Below are positions 1 to 5,566 of a stretch of 24,883 nucleotides of DNA, piece by piece. Under the pieces are notes generated by a model, which worked only from the letters and a program-made list of their open reading frames with translations, had not been told where the DNA came from and made no database searches. This stretch comes from a virus: positions 1 to 24,883 of the IMG/VR virus record IMGVR_UViG_3300042924_000357; one strand, 5' to 3'. The position numbers and the translations under genes were made by a program. The first letter of the stretch is position 1. Each line of letters starts with the position of its first letter.

Positions 1-50
1 AGAACTGCTCACATTAAGCAGTGTGTTTCAAAACATAGAAAGGAAGTCCA

Positions 51-69
51 CAATGGCGCTAACCCATTG
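51..69. repeat. Short inverted repeat CAATGG/CCATTG
   Basis: CAATGG (51-56) and CCATTG (64-69) form a 6-bp stem with a 7-base loop. The left arm contains the ATG of the possible 22-codon ORF at 53-121, so the hairpin would cover that start codon if the ORF were translated. A similar 6-bp stem, ACTGCT/AGCAGT, lies at 4-22. Stems this short can occur by chance. Confidence 0.3.
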
Positions 70-130
70 CACAGTCCTAGTCCCGAAAACAAAAAAGGCC
101 ACTTACAACTGCGCTCGGTAGGAACCTTAA

Positions 131-156
131 CTAATGACTCTTCGACTGATCATTAG
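131..156. repeat. Inverted repeat CTAATGA/TCATTAG
   Basis: Perfect 7-bp arms CTAATGA (131-137) and TCATTAG (150-156) are separated by 12 bases. No T-run follows, so this does not look like an intrinsic terminator. It could be an operator-like dyad or an RNA hairpin in the intergenic region. Function is unknown. Confidence 0.35.
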
Positions 157-307
157 GTAAAGCGGAACGCATGTATAAATGGCCTCGATTATTGCTTCCT
201 ACGGCAACGCTTGAATTATAAGCACATCTTTTCAGGTTGTGTCAAGCGGTATCAAAAAATATTTTCGGCAATAAGTACTTTTGGCATATCCGGGGTACGC
301 CGCAAGC

Positions 308-423
308 GTTTAAACATCAACAGCGTAACCCGGCGGAGGGTTTTTATGCGTTTAAACGTTTCCTGCTGGCCAACTGCTGTGTTTTACGCACCTGTTGTAT
401 TTTGCTGCGGTTTTGGTTTAAAC
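308..423. repeat. Cluster of three GTTTAAAC palindromes in non-coding DNA
   Basis: Exact GTTTAAAC copies occur at 308-315, 350-357 and 416-423, the first two preceded by GC (GCGTTTAAAC). These belong to a family of at least 21 exact copies in the window; the other positions are 2339, 2989, 3544, 4343, 4808, 5048, 5667, 7587, 8127, 8711, 9243, 11682, 12824, 14090, 14444, 16293, 16887 and 19651 (first base). This is the densest cluster and it is outside coding sequence. Confidence 0.85.
327..345 (+). terminator. Weak terminator-like hairpin
   Basis: AACCC (327-331) can pair with GGGTT (338-342) around a 6-base G-rich loop, and the T-run 341-345 overlaps the 3' arm. Orientation would stop transcription coming from the left of the window toward the convergent RusA-like gene. 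The stem is only 5 bp, so this is a tentative call. Confidence 0.3.
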
Positions 424-449
424 TTAGGCACTCTCTCCTCAGCAGTTGC

Positions 450-899
450 CTATGTTGAGCTTAAGCCCTTCCGAGTTTTCTTGGTGGGGCTTTTTTTTGG
501 GGCTACCTCAGGGATCTTCTCAATGATGATCTCTGCCCTAGGGTTCTCAGGGTCTAGCCCCCAGTAGCAATGCCTCTCCTTAACCTGACGATCGTTCTCA
601 TATATAAGACCCTGCATCAGGTCTAGGATCAGGCTCTCATCCAAGTCGGGTCGCCTTGAGGCATAGAAAATATGCAGAGTAACCCGCAGATCCCCTGTCA
701 TTAGTGTAGGTAGTTTCCCGCACTGTTGCTTAAATGCATCAGAGTAACTTAATGCTTTAGCAGACTTAATCAGTCTAGACATACCACCGAAGCGTACAAC
801 CCTACGAGAATTTGCTTTCGAAGCTGGCTCACCAAAAATAATTTGTGATAGCACTTGCAATTCTTGTGTAACATCACTATCATTGTGTTTCGGATTCAT
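450..899 (-). CDS. RusA-like Holliday junction resolvase
   Basis: 149 aa. RusA-family enzymes are small dimeric endonucleases that resolve Holliday junctions and branched phage DNA using an acidic metal-binding cluster. Seen here: beta-strand LRVTLHIFYASRRPDLDE with Asp85 and Asp87, then LMQGLIYENDRQV with Asp103, then CYWGLDPENPRAEIIIEKI, the usual closing strand; length is typical. The spacing between the second Asp and the ND motif is about two residues shorter than in common RusA proteins, and the conserved DNxxK Lys is not visible (DESLILD instead). A basic tail (residues 135-145) follows. The start has GAGG seven bases upstream. The gene points away from the nuclease at 918, with only 18 bases between the two start codons, and is the only early gene on this strand. 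The family call is fairly sure; activity is inferred. Confidence 0.85.
   Translation of the reverse strand: MNPKHNDSDVTQELQVLSQIIFGEPASKANSRRVVRFGGMSRLIKSAKALSYSDAFKQQCGKLPTLMTGDLRVTLHIFYASRRPDLDESLILDLMQGLIYENDRQVKERHCYWGLDPENPRAEIIIEKIPEVAPKKSPTKKTRKGLSST
855..883 (+). promoter_or_regulatory. Candidate sigma70-like promoter for the early operon
   Basis: TTGCAA (855-860) and TATCAT (878-883) are separated by 17 bases, matching the sigma70 layout with 4/6 and 5/6 matches, and would start transcription about 25 bases upstream of the nuclease ATG at 918. The site is inside the first codons of the divergent RusA-like gene, which is expected because only 18 bp separate the two coding regions. 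This is read by eye only. Confidence 0.3.
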
Positions 900-917
900 A
901 ACAACCTCGGAGAGAAG

Positions 918-1784
918 ATGAAGATAACGAACAAACAGAATCTGCCCGCACCGATAGTGGCTTTGCTCTCACGCAATTACTACAGTAAGGGTGCTTCACA
1001 GTATAGCGTCACTGAGCTAATGTCGCCACCAAAGATCAGAAGGTTACGCGAACAGTACGATGCTGACATGGAGATTGACGTTACCAAAATGATTGCCTCT
1101 CAGCTAGGCACATTCATGCATGGCAAGCTTGAGGCCAAAGAAGTTGAGGGCTACACCAACGAGGAACGCATCTTTACTGAGGTCGATGGCATTGTGATCA
1201 GCGGAGCGATTGATCTGCAACAACAAGTTGAGGGCGGGGTCGTGATCATCGACTACAAGTTCGTCAAGGCTTGGTCAGTCAAGCAAGGCAAGGATGATTG
1301 GACAACGCAGTTAAACATTTACAAGTGGCTAGTGGAATCAGTTAAGCGTGTGCCAGTCAAAGGCCTACAGATCTGCGCGATTATCAAAGACTACTCAGCC
1401 CACGACACCTCAGAGGGCTACCCCGAAGCTGAGGCCGTGATGATTGACATACCTATGTGGGACTCTGTAACCACAGAGGCCTACGTCCGTAAGCGCTTAG
1501 AGATGCACCGCAATGCCAAGGTGAATCATGAATTTGGTGAGGAGCTACAACCCTGCACCGATGAGGAAAGATGGATGAGTGAAACCGTCTTTGCTGTGAA
1601 GAGAGAGGGACGCAAGTCTGCGATCCGTTTATTTAAAACTATTGAAGAAGCCACAGAGTTGGCAGAAAAGGAAAAAGGCTATGTCGAAACCCGCCAAGGA
1701 GAACCCAAGCGCTGCACAGGAGATTTCTGTGGAGTCAGCAAGTGGTGTAAACAGTATCAAGGAGAAATCAATGTCACCGCATGA
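918..1784 (+). CDS. PD-(D/E)XK nuclease, Cas4/RecB-like
   Basis: 288 aa from the ATG at 918, which is preceded by GAGAGAAG; an upstream in-frame start would run into the RusA gene and is not favoured. Nuclease motifs are clear: GTFMHGKLEA (His68), SGAIDLQ (Asp99), IIDYKF (Asp112, Lys114) and QLNIYKW (Gln131, Tyr135), the usual order H-D-DxK-QxxxY. The C-terminus has Cys266, Cys271 and Cys277 (CTGDFCGVSKWCKQY), with Cys213 before them, resembling the iron-sulfur ligands of Cas4 and AddB-type nucleases. Such proteins in phages supply an exonuclease that makes single strands for an annealing protein, and the next gene encodes one. No CRISPR or cas genes are nearby, so it is not a CRISPR adaptation protein here. 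First gene of the rightward operon; its last 14 bases overlap the next gene. Confidence 0.88.
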   Translation: MKITNKQNLPAPIVALLSRNYYSKGASQYSVTELMSPPKIRRLREQYDADMEIDVTKMIASQLGTFMHGKLEAKEVEGYTNEERIFTEVDGIVISGAIDLQQQVEGGVVIIDYKFVKAWSVKQGKDDWTTQLNIYKWLVESVKRVPVKGLQICAIIKDYSAHDTSEGYPEAEAVMIDIPMWDSVTTEAYVRKRLEMHRNAKVNHEFGEELQPCTDEERWMSETVFAVKREGRKSAIRLFKTIEEATELAEKEKGYVETRQGEPKRCTGDFCGVSKWCKQYQGEINVTA

Positions 1785-2469
1785 TTTACTAAAACTTAAC
1801 GTCAACGAGCACACTGAGAAGAAGAATGGCCTGACGTACCTGTCATGGGCATGGGCGTGGGCTGAGGCTCTTAAGGCCGACTCCACTGCATCGTTCATTG
1901 TCCATACGTTTGCTGACAAACCCTACATGGATGTGAACGGCACAGGCATGGTCTGGGTCACCGTCACAATGTTCGGCCAAGGCCGCACTTGCATGTTGCC
2001 AGTGATGAACCACCGTAACCAACCTATCCAAAGCCCTGACGCTTTCCAAGTCAACACGGCCATCATGCGATGCATGACCAAGGCTTTAGCTTTGCATGGA
2101 TTGGGTCTGTACATCTATAGTGGTGATGATCTTCCGCAGTCAGACGATGCCCCCACCACCATGGGTGAACTGACTAAAAAAGAAGATGGGCCAAAGTACG
2201 AGAAGATCATTACCAAGACTGCGCCTAAGCCTGTTGCCAAGACAATTCAGCCTACCGAATGGGATCCCTCGGATGAGAGCCGTAAGTTCTTTACCGAGTC
2301 AATGATTGAGTGGACGACCCACTGCACCACAGTAGCGGGTTTAAACAGCTACTGGAAGAGCAATGAGCTTCAGCTTGATTCGCTGAAGGTTACGCACCCT
2401 CCTCTGTACGAGGAGATATTAAGCCGCTTCAAGACATTGAAGCAACAACTAACTGAGGAAACAAAATGA
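1771..2469 (+). CDS. DUF1071-family single-strand annealing protein (Rad52/ERF-like)
   Basis: 232 aa. The ATG at 1771 follows AAGGAGAAATCA and is preferred to the in-frame start at 1642, which lies inside the nuclease gene and has no visible ribosome site. The N-terminal part carries the family signature: GLTYLSWAWAWAEALK, PYMDVNGTGMVWVTVTMFG, LPVMNHRNQPI, IMRCMTKALALHGLGLYIY and SGDDLP. DUF1071 proteins are phage recombinases of the Rad52-like annealing group that pair complementary single strands, usually with an exonuclease and an SSB. Both partners flank this gene (nuclease upstream, SSB-like protein downstream). The region after residue about 125 is charged and less conserved, with a short helical C-terminal segment. 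A GTTTAAAC palindrome at 2339-2346 encodes Leu-Asn here. The stop overlaps the next start as ATGA. Confidence 0.85.
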   Translation: MSPHDLLKLNVNEHTEKKNGLTYLSWAWAWAEALKADSTASFIVHTFADKPYMDVNGTGMVWVTVTMFGQGRTCMLPVMNHRNQPIQSPDAFQVNTAIMRCMTKALALHGLGLYIYSGDDLPQSDDAPTTMGELTKKEDGPKYEKIITKTAPKPVAKTIQPTEWDPSDESRKFFTESMIEWTTHCTTVAGLNSYWKSNELQLDSLKVTHPPLYEEILSRFKTLKQQLTEETK

Positions 2470-2783
2470 GTACCTACGCAAAGAAACCGTTTGAGACACG
2501 CCCTGATTCAGGCAATCTGTTTGCCGAGCCAGTCAAGAAGACAACCCTGTCCCCTGACTACTCAGGAACGATCGCCCTTAACTTGAAGGACATGACGGCC
2601 ATCAAGACCGAGAACGGCCTGACCATCATCAAGCTATCCGGTTGGAAGAACGTCAGCCCAACCAGTGGCAAGACTTACTTGGCCTTGAAGGTAAACCGCT
2701 TTGTGCCGGAAGAGCAAGGCGGCATCCGTCAAGAGAACCAAGCCCAACAATTCCCTGTCGATGACAACGAAGTCCCATTTTAA
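2466..2783 (+). CDS. SSB-like single-stranded DNA-binding protein
   Basis: 105 aa. Coupled to the annealing gene by an ATGA overlap. The middle is strand-rich (GTIALNLKDM, LTIIKLSGWKN, KTYLALKVNRF), compatible with a minimal OB-fold, and the tail ends in the acidic, Phe-terminated sequence DDNEVPF, very like the DDDIPF tip by which bacterial SSB recruits partner proteins. Position directly after a nuclease and an annealing protein supports a role in coating single strands during recombination or replication. It is shorter than cellular SSB (about 150-180 aa) and I cannot prove the fold by eye, so the functional call rests on tail, strand pattern and context. Confidence 0.65.
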   Translation: MSTYAKKPFETRPDSGNLFAEPVKKTTLSPDYSGTIALNLKDMTAIKTENGLTIIKLSGWKNVSPTSGKTYLALKVNRFVPEEQGGIRQENQAQQFPVDDNEVPF

Positions 2784-2792
2784 GGAGAGATC

Positions 2793-3164
2793 ATGATTAA
2801 CAAAGCAAAACAAATTCGTGGCTACAAGCAAGCCAACCCTACGCACAAGCCAAGTGATATTGCTAAAGCTTGTGGCGCAACTCTTACTTATGTGTACCAA
2901 GTTCTGCACAAGATGCAGAAAAAGACGGTAAAGCCGGTAGCCGCCCAACCAACTGCCGGTCAAGAAACTGTACGCAAAGAGATTATTCGTTTAAACAACG
3001 AGATTGAGAAATGGAAAAATGCTGCTGAGTTTCAGGAGCGTCGAGCCAATGAATGCTTGAAGCACAACCGAGAACTGAAGCTTCACCACAACGGCCTTGA
3101 GTACGTCATCTCTTACCTTGAGTCACGCCTTGGTATCAAAGAACAAGATGGCACTACAGTTTGA
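2793..3164 (+). CDS. Helix-turn-helix plus coiled-coil protein, likely DNA-binding
   Basis: 123 aa with an AAGGAG ribosome site nine bases before the ATG. Residues about 5-42 (YKQANPTHKPSDIAKACGAT then LTYVYQVLHKM) look like a helix-turn-helix: the phrase 'DIAKACGATLTYVYQVL' matches the recognition pattern of small phage and plasmid HTH proteins. A linker (43-60) rich in Lys, Pro and Gln follows, then a charged helical segment (62-115, EIIRLNNEIEKWKNAAEF onward) that looks like a dimerising coiled coil. It may be a regulator or a replication accessory; no operator is evident. A GTTTAAAC copy at 2989-2996 encodes Leu-Asn. The 3' end overlaps the next gene by 17 bases. Confidence 0.75.
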   Translation: MINKAKQIRGYKQANPTHKPSDIAKACGATLTYVYQVLHKMQKKTVKPVAAQPTAGQETVRKEIIRLNNEIEKWKNAAEFQERRANECLKHNRELKLHHNGLEYVISYLESRLGIKEQDGTTV

Positions 3165-3540
3165 AGCCCGTAAGGTAGCGCTCAAGCAAGACCGCACTGG
3201 TTTTATCTTGACGCTCTCTCTGCACCCTGACGAAGTACCGGAAGAGATTCTGCGTGACTTTGTTGGGGCGAGGTATGCCTGTGCGGTGGTTCGCATCCAA
3301 GATGATGAGTCACCCACGCCATACGACAACCGAGTTCAAAAGGCCGGAATGCTTTGCCGTGACCCTGACTTTCAAGAGTTCCTGTCGTGCGACAACGAGA
3401 TAGACGCAACCCACTTGCTGTCTAAACGCTGTGGTATTGAATCAAGAACGGAACTTCATGGCAACGTGGAAGCCAAAGCTAAGTTTGATTTACTCATCCG
3501 TTCATACGAGAAAACGAAGGTAATCGATGACCCATTTTAA
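3148..3540 (+). CDS. Conserved early phage protein with SSB-like acidic tail
   Basis: 130 aa from the ATG at 3148; a TTG start at 3097 would add 17 residues lying entirely inside the previous gene. Strand-rich N-terminus (FEARKVALKQDRTGFILTLS) then helical segments including AGMLCRDPDFQEFL and ATHLLSKRCGIESRTEL, a pattern common in small genes of phage recombination cassettes. The protein ends VIDDPF, another acidic Phe-terminated tail like that of the SSB-like protein two genes upstream. I do not recognise a proven function; a role in the recombination/replication complex is inferred from the neighbours and the tail. The stop overlaps the next gene by 14 bases. Confidence 0.7.
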   Translation: MALQFEARKVALKQDRTGFILTLSLHPDEVPEEILRDFVGARYACAVVRIQDDESPTPYDNRVQKAGMLCRDPDFQEFLSCDNEIDATHLLSKRCGIESRTELHGNVEAKAKFDLLIRSYEKTKVIDDPF

Positions 3541-3835
3541 GAAGTTTAAACCGTTCATGACGTATGTGTCGGAAGACGAACATCTACGCATGAAGAAGTT
3601 TGCCAAGCTTAAGAAGATCACGATGGCTCAAATGATTAGGGAGGCGATTGACAGTCGCCTGTCCACTGGGGATCCATACACATCAGGGTTTAATGCAGGG
3701 ATTGAGAAGGCCATAGCCGTGGTCAATCAAAACAATGCGGCCAAGATGAGATTCCCGTCAGGAAAATCATTTGCTGAACTGATTATCGAAGAGCTTTCGG
3801 TCGAACGCAGACTAGAGGTTCCAAATGAAACTTAG
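3527..3835 (+). CDS. Ribbon-helix-helix (CopG/Arc-like) DNA-binding protein
   Basis: 102 aa; GAAGG lies six bases before the ATG. Residues about 11-46 (MTYVSEDEHLRMKKFAKL then KKITMAQMIREAIDSRLS) have the strand-helix-helix pattern of CopG/Arc-type repressors: a short strand, a helix with charged residues, then 'xxMAQMIREAIDSRL'. Such proteins dimerise and bind short palindromic operators, so it is a candidate reader of palindromes in this genome, although this is speculation. The C-terminal half is helical with no recognised domain. A GTTTAAAC copy lies at 3544-3551 within its first codons, encoding Phe-Lys. A later ATG at 3557 is an alternative start. Confidence 0.7.
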   Translation: MTHFKKFKPFMTYVSEDEHLRMKKFAKLKKITMAQMIREAIDSRLSTGDPYTSGFNAGIEKAIAVVNQNNAAKMRFPSGKSFAELIIEELSVERRLEVPNET

Positions 3836-4040
3836 TGGAACAAGAAACCAATGCAGAGCATGCAATGAATACTTCTCAAGTAACGAGTCGTTTGACATGC
3901 ACCGCATTGGCGAACATGGTAAAGACAGACGTTGTGCCACCCCTGAGGAAATGTTAGCCAAAAAAATGGTTAAGAGCCAACGGGGGTTTTGGCTTAGACG
4001 TGAACGCAAGAAAGAGACATATGAAAATTACACCGTATAA
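3825..4040 (+). CDS. Small C2H2-type zinc-finger phage protein
   Basis: 71 aa. CRACNEYF (Cys10, Cys13) followed by SFDMHRIGEHG (His26, His31) and RRCATPEEM gives a single zinc-finger-like motif, then a basic C-terminus with GFWLRRERKK. The string 'C-x2-C-x3-F-x5-FDxHR-x-G...RRC-x3-EM' is a recurring microprotein pattern in phages. The role is unknown; nucleic-acid binding is likely from the zinc ligands and the basic tail. The ATG overlaps the end of the previous gene by 11 bases and the stop overlaps the next gene by 20. Confidence 0.75.
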   Translation: MKLSGTRNQCRACNEYFSSNESFDMHRIGEHGKDRRCATPEEMLAKKMVKSQRGFWLRRERKKETYENYTV

Positions 4041-4224
4041 CACTGGCAAAGTTTTGATTGGATGCATGTACAAGATACCGCCTCATGAGGTTACGCCTGA
4101 GGAACTGTGGGTTCAATCCACCCTGTTAGGTGAGTCACCTCGCAACGAAGACTTGGTGTGGACGTGCATTTGCATTTTAGCTGTGACTGCGATTGTTCTT
4201 ATGATGAATGTTTACACGCCATGA
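4021..4224 (+). CDS. Small membrane-anchored phage protein
   Basis: 67 aa from the ATG at 4021; an upstream GTG at 4000 is possible but lacks a better ribosome site. The N-terminus (MKITPYNTGKVLIGCMYKIP) matches a small phage protein pattern 'PYNTGKVxIGxxY'. Residues about 46-65 (LVWTCICILAVTAIVLMMNV) form one hydrophobic segment near the C-terminus, so it is probably a tail-anchored inner-membrane protein with its N-terminus in the cytoplasm. The function is not known. It overlaps the zinc-finger gene and shares ATGA with the next gene. Confidence 0.7.
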   Translation: MKITPYNTGKVLIGCMYKIPPHEVTPEELWVQSTLLGESPRNEDLVWTCICILAVTAIVLMMNVYTP

Positions 4225-4427
4225 AGTCAAAAGCTGTTTTAGAGTTTGATTATCCTGAGGATGAAAATGAACTAATGTTTGCCCTGAAAGGTGTAGACAT
4301 GTACGCAACACTGGCCAACATCAAGCTGGCTATCACACGTGAGTTTAAACACAAGGCAGACATGGAGGCCGCGTTGCTGCGAGTGAGAGAACTGACGGAT
4401 GAAATGTTGGCCGAATTAAATAAATAA
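4221..4427 (+). CDS. Conserved small phage protein, hypothetical
   Basis: 68 aa beginning at the ATGA overlap with the membrane-protein stop. The sequence opens with an acidic strand (AVLEFDYPEDENELMFAL) followed by helices (LANIKLAITREFKHK, MEAALLRVRELTDEMLAEL). This 'xxLxFxxPEDxxEL' layout is common in small phage early proteins and no biochemical role is known to me. A GTTTAAAC copy at 4343-4350 encodes Phe-Lys. The neighbours suggest only that it is co-expressed with the early operon. Confidence 0.7.
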   Translation: MKSKAVLEFDYPEDENELMFALKGVDMYATLANIKLAITREFKHKADMEAALLRVRELTDEMLAELNK

Positions 4428-4435
4428 GGACGCAT

Positions 4436-4660
4436 ATGAGAGGCACTGGATTTGGAAATGTTCTTGCGGGCAACATTGCGGCTCTCAGAGGACAACAAAG
4501 AAACGAAAAGCGCATGAGCCAGAAATGGAAAATGTGTTGGAAATGCCAAAAAGATAAATCTCCGGTTGGCGGTTATCTTAGGATTGCGGCAGGGCTACAC
4601 AAGTTTATTTGTAAAGACTGCATGGATGCAAAGGAGAAAGCAAATGGCGAAGCTAAGTGA
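4436..4660 (+). CDS. Zinc-ribbon microprotein
   Basis: 74 aa; AAGGA lies about five bases before the ATG at 4436. The second half carries two CxxC knuckles, CWKCQKD and CKDCMD, spaced by about 24 residues with the internal phrase KSPVGGYL. The same layout (CxxC, K-x-P-x-GG, K-F/W-x-C-x2-C) recurs in the gene at 4992-5174, so the two look like paralogues. Zinc-ribbon proteins of this size usually bind nucleic acid or a protein partner; no specific role can be assigned. An internal ATG at 4514 could give a 48-aa form but lacks a good ribosome site. The 3' end overlaps the next gene by 17 bases. Confidence 0.7.
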   Translation: MRGTGFGNVLAGNIAALRGQQRNEKRMSQKWKMCWKCQKDKSPVGGYLRIAAGLHKFICKDCMDAKEKANGEAK

Positions 4661-4871
4661 AAGAACTGCAAGATTCACTATTGGCATGATGCGTTCAATG
4701 GCCAGTCATGTACCGATTAGCCCGTTTCATTTGGCCGCCGCTGATGAGATGGAACGTTTACTTAAAGAAGTATTGGAATACAGAAAGGCAAACAATGAGC
4801 GAACCAAGTTTAAACATATGGGAAAAAGCGCTGGGCTGGCGCAAGAGGCAGATGATCATGAAGCAACTTGA
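4644..4871 (+). CDS. Hypothetical small phage protein
   Basis: 75 aa. The start at 4644 follows AAGGAG with seven bases of spacing and is clearly better than upstream in-frame starts, which lie in the previous gene. The protein is mostly helical (TARFTIGMMRSMASHVPI, AADEMERLLKEVLEYRKA), with a charged C-terminus. No domain is recognised. It shares 77 bases with the following gene in another frame, so its last 25 residues may be constrained by that gene. A GTTTAAAC copy at 4808-4815 is read as Phe-Lys in this frame. Confidence 0.6.
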   Translation: MAKLSERTARFTIGMMRSMASHVPISPFHLAAADEMERLLKEVLEYRKANNERTKFKHMGKSAGLAQEADDHEAT

Positions 4872-4995
4872 TCCGGTAACCAACCAGATCAGGAACAACA
4901 CCTTAGAAGAGGTGGCTAAGGAATTTGATGCAATGAAGAATGGTGGAGATACCTCGGCAAGCTTTGCCGCTTATGTAAGGAGTATGAAGAAGTGA
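4795..4995 (+). CDS. Hypothetical small phage protein
   Basis: 66 aa if it starts at 4795, where GAAAGG lies six bases upstream. Later in-frame ATGs at 4855 and 4861 would remove most of the overlap with the previous gene and keep the conserved-looking part (IRNNTLEEVAKEFDAMK, GDTSASFAAYVRSMK). That part resembles small phage proteins with a 'GDTxxSFAxYIRxMK' ending. Function unknown. GTTTAAAC at 4808-4815 is read as Leu-Asn in this frame, so the same copy is coding in two frames if both starts are right. Confidence 0.6.
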   Translation: MSEPSLNIWEKALGWRKRQMIMKQLDPVTNQIRNNTLEEVAKEFDAMKNGGDTSASFAAYVRSMKK

Positions 4996-5174
4996 ATGGG
5001 TTTGCCAAACAACAATTAGAAATTGGTAGCAAGCAGCCGACGCATAAGTTTAAACACTGCGACCGGTGTGAAGAAGCCAAGCCCCCAGAAGGTGGCATTC
5101 AGATGAGTCCTAACAAATGGCACTGCGCTTCTTGTTGGGCACACAGGGCTACACGGAGGCCAAAGAATGCCTAG
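4992..5174 (+). CDS. Zinc-ribbon microprotein, paralogue of 4436-4660
   Basis: 60 aa, starting with GTG at 4992 that overlaps the previous stop (GTGA). CDRCEEAKPPEGG followed by KWHCASCWAHR gives two CxxC pairs around a K-x-P-x-GG turn, the same arrangement as the gene at 4436-4660 but with a shorter loop. The C-terminus is basic (HRATRRPKNA). Nucleic-acid binding is plausible; the function is not known. A GTTTAAAC copy at 5048-5055 encodes Phe-Lys just before the first Cys pair. The last 8 bases overlap the next gene. Confidence 0.65.
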   Translation: MNGFAKQQLEIGSKQPTHKFKHCDRCEEAKPPEGGIQMSPNKWHCASCWAHRATRRPKNA

Positions 5175-5355
5175 ACCTAAACCTCCCATGCCTTTGATAG
5201 GCCGTCAGGTTAGGATGTCTGATCTTGAGTGGTTGATGTTTCAAGATCTTGGCGGGGCTGAATGGCTCCGCACTTGGATAAAGAAGAAGGCGAAGTTTCC
5301 GACTCAGCACTACATGTCTAAACTAAAGGAACAAGATGATTCAAAGAGCAGATGA
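5167..5355 (+). CDS. Small phage protein with GGAxWLR motif
   Basis: 62 aa. After a Pro-rich opening (MPRPKPPMPLIGRQVRMSD) comes EWLMFQDLGGAEWLRTWIKK, a pattern like short phage and plasmid proteins with 'xRVxxxExxxFxxLGGxxWLRxxI', which are thought to adopt a ribbon-helix-helix-like fold. No function is established. It overlaps both neighbours (8 and 20 bases), in keeping with translational coupling along the operon. Confidence 0.65.
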   Translation: MPRPKPPMPLIGRQVRMSDLEWLMFQDLGGAEWLRTWIKKKAKFPTQHYMSKLKEQDDSKSR

Positions 5356-5566
5356 TTACCAAATAGATGGCCGACATTACAAAGACATGGATATGCAACC
5401 ATGGTCTGTGATGGAGGCAGTACTAACGCCTGAGGAGTTTGTAGGATTCCTCAAGGGCAATATCATTAAATACGCTATGCGACAGGGGCATAAGGAGGGT
5501 TCTCACGATAGCGAGAAAGCCCGTCACTACGCTCAGAAGCTGGCAGAGTTTCAGGCCTTCCTATGA
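5336..5566 (+). CDS. DUF3310-like phage protein
   Basis: 76 aa; AAAGGAACAAG precedes the ATG. The sequence follows the DUF3310 pattern: HYKDMDMQPWSVMEAVLT near the start, then FLKGNIIKYAMRQGHKEG and KARHYAQKLAEF at the end, comparable to the family's 'HYxxxxxQPxxxIxA...GNxxKYxxRxGxK...DLxKAxxYL'. These proteins occur in many phages of Gram-positive and Gram-negative hosts, often near nucleotide or DNA metabolism genes; the biochemical role is unknown. The stop overlaps the next start as ATGA. Confidence 0.8.
   Translation: MIQRADDYQIDGRHYKDMDMQPWSVMEAVLTPEEFVGFLKGNIIKYAMRQGHKEGSHDSEKARHYAQKLAEFQAFL

Larger units (their letters stand above)
1..449. other. Intergenic region with inverted repeats and clustered GTTTAAAC palindromes
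   Basis: No convincing gene is seen here. Two frames are open from the left edge (to 121 and to 156) but neither gives a recognisable protein. One of them contains an ATG at 53 preceded by AGGAAG, giving a 22-codon peptide ending at 121. The stretch holds three short inverted repeats (4-22, 51-69, 131-156), a weak hairpin plus T-run (327-345) and three GTTTAAAC copies (308-315, 350-357, 416-423). It lies 3' of the RusA-like gene on the minus strand. Non-coding DNA with this density of palindromes in a phage could be a replication origin, a control region or the 3' end of a transcript entering from the left; the sequence does not decide between these. Confidence 0.5.

Noticed and set aside
1-449. 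tRNA or other known structured RNA in the intergenic stretch
   Set aside because: No cloverleaf with a T-loop GGTTCRA-type motif or CCA end could be traced; only short isolated stems were seen.
211-567. 118-codon open frame on the plus strand
   Set aside because: It starts with TTG without a ribosome site, runs antisense through the end of the RusA-like gene, and the protein is unlike any family; a 73-codon frame at 237-458 is rejected for the same reasons.
918-1784. Cas4 of a CRISPR system
   Set aside because: The fold motif and Cys cluster are Cas4-like, but no repeat array or other cas genes are present and the neighbours are phage recombination genes.
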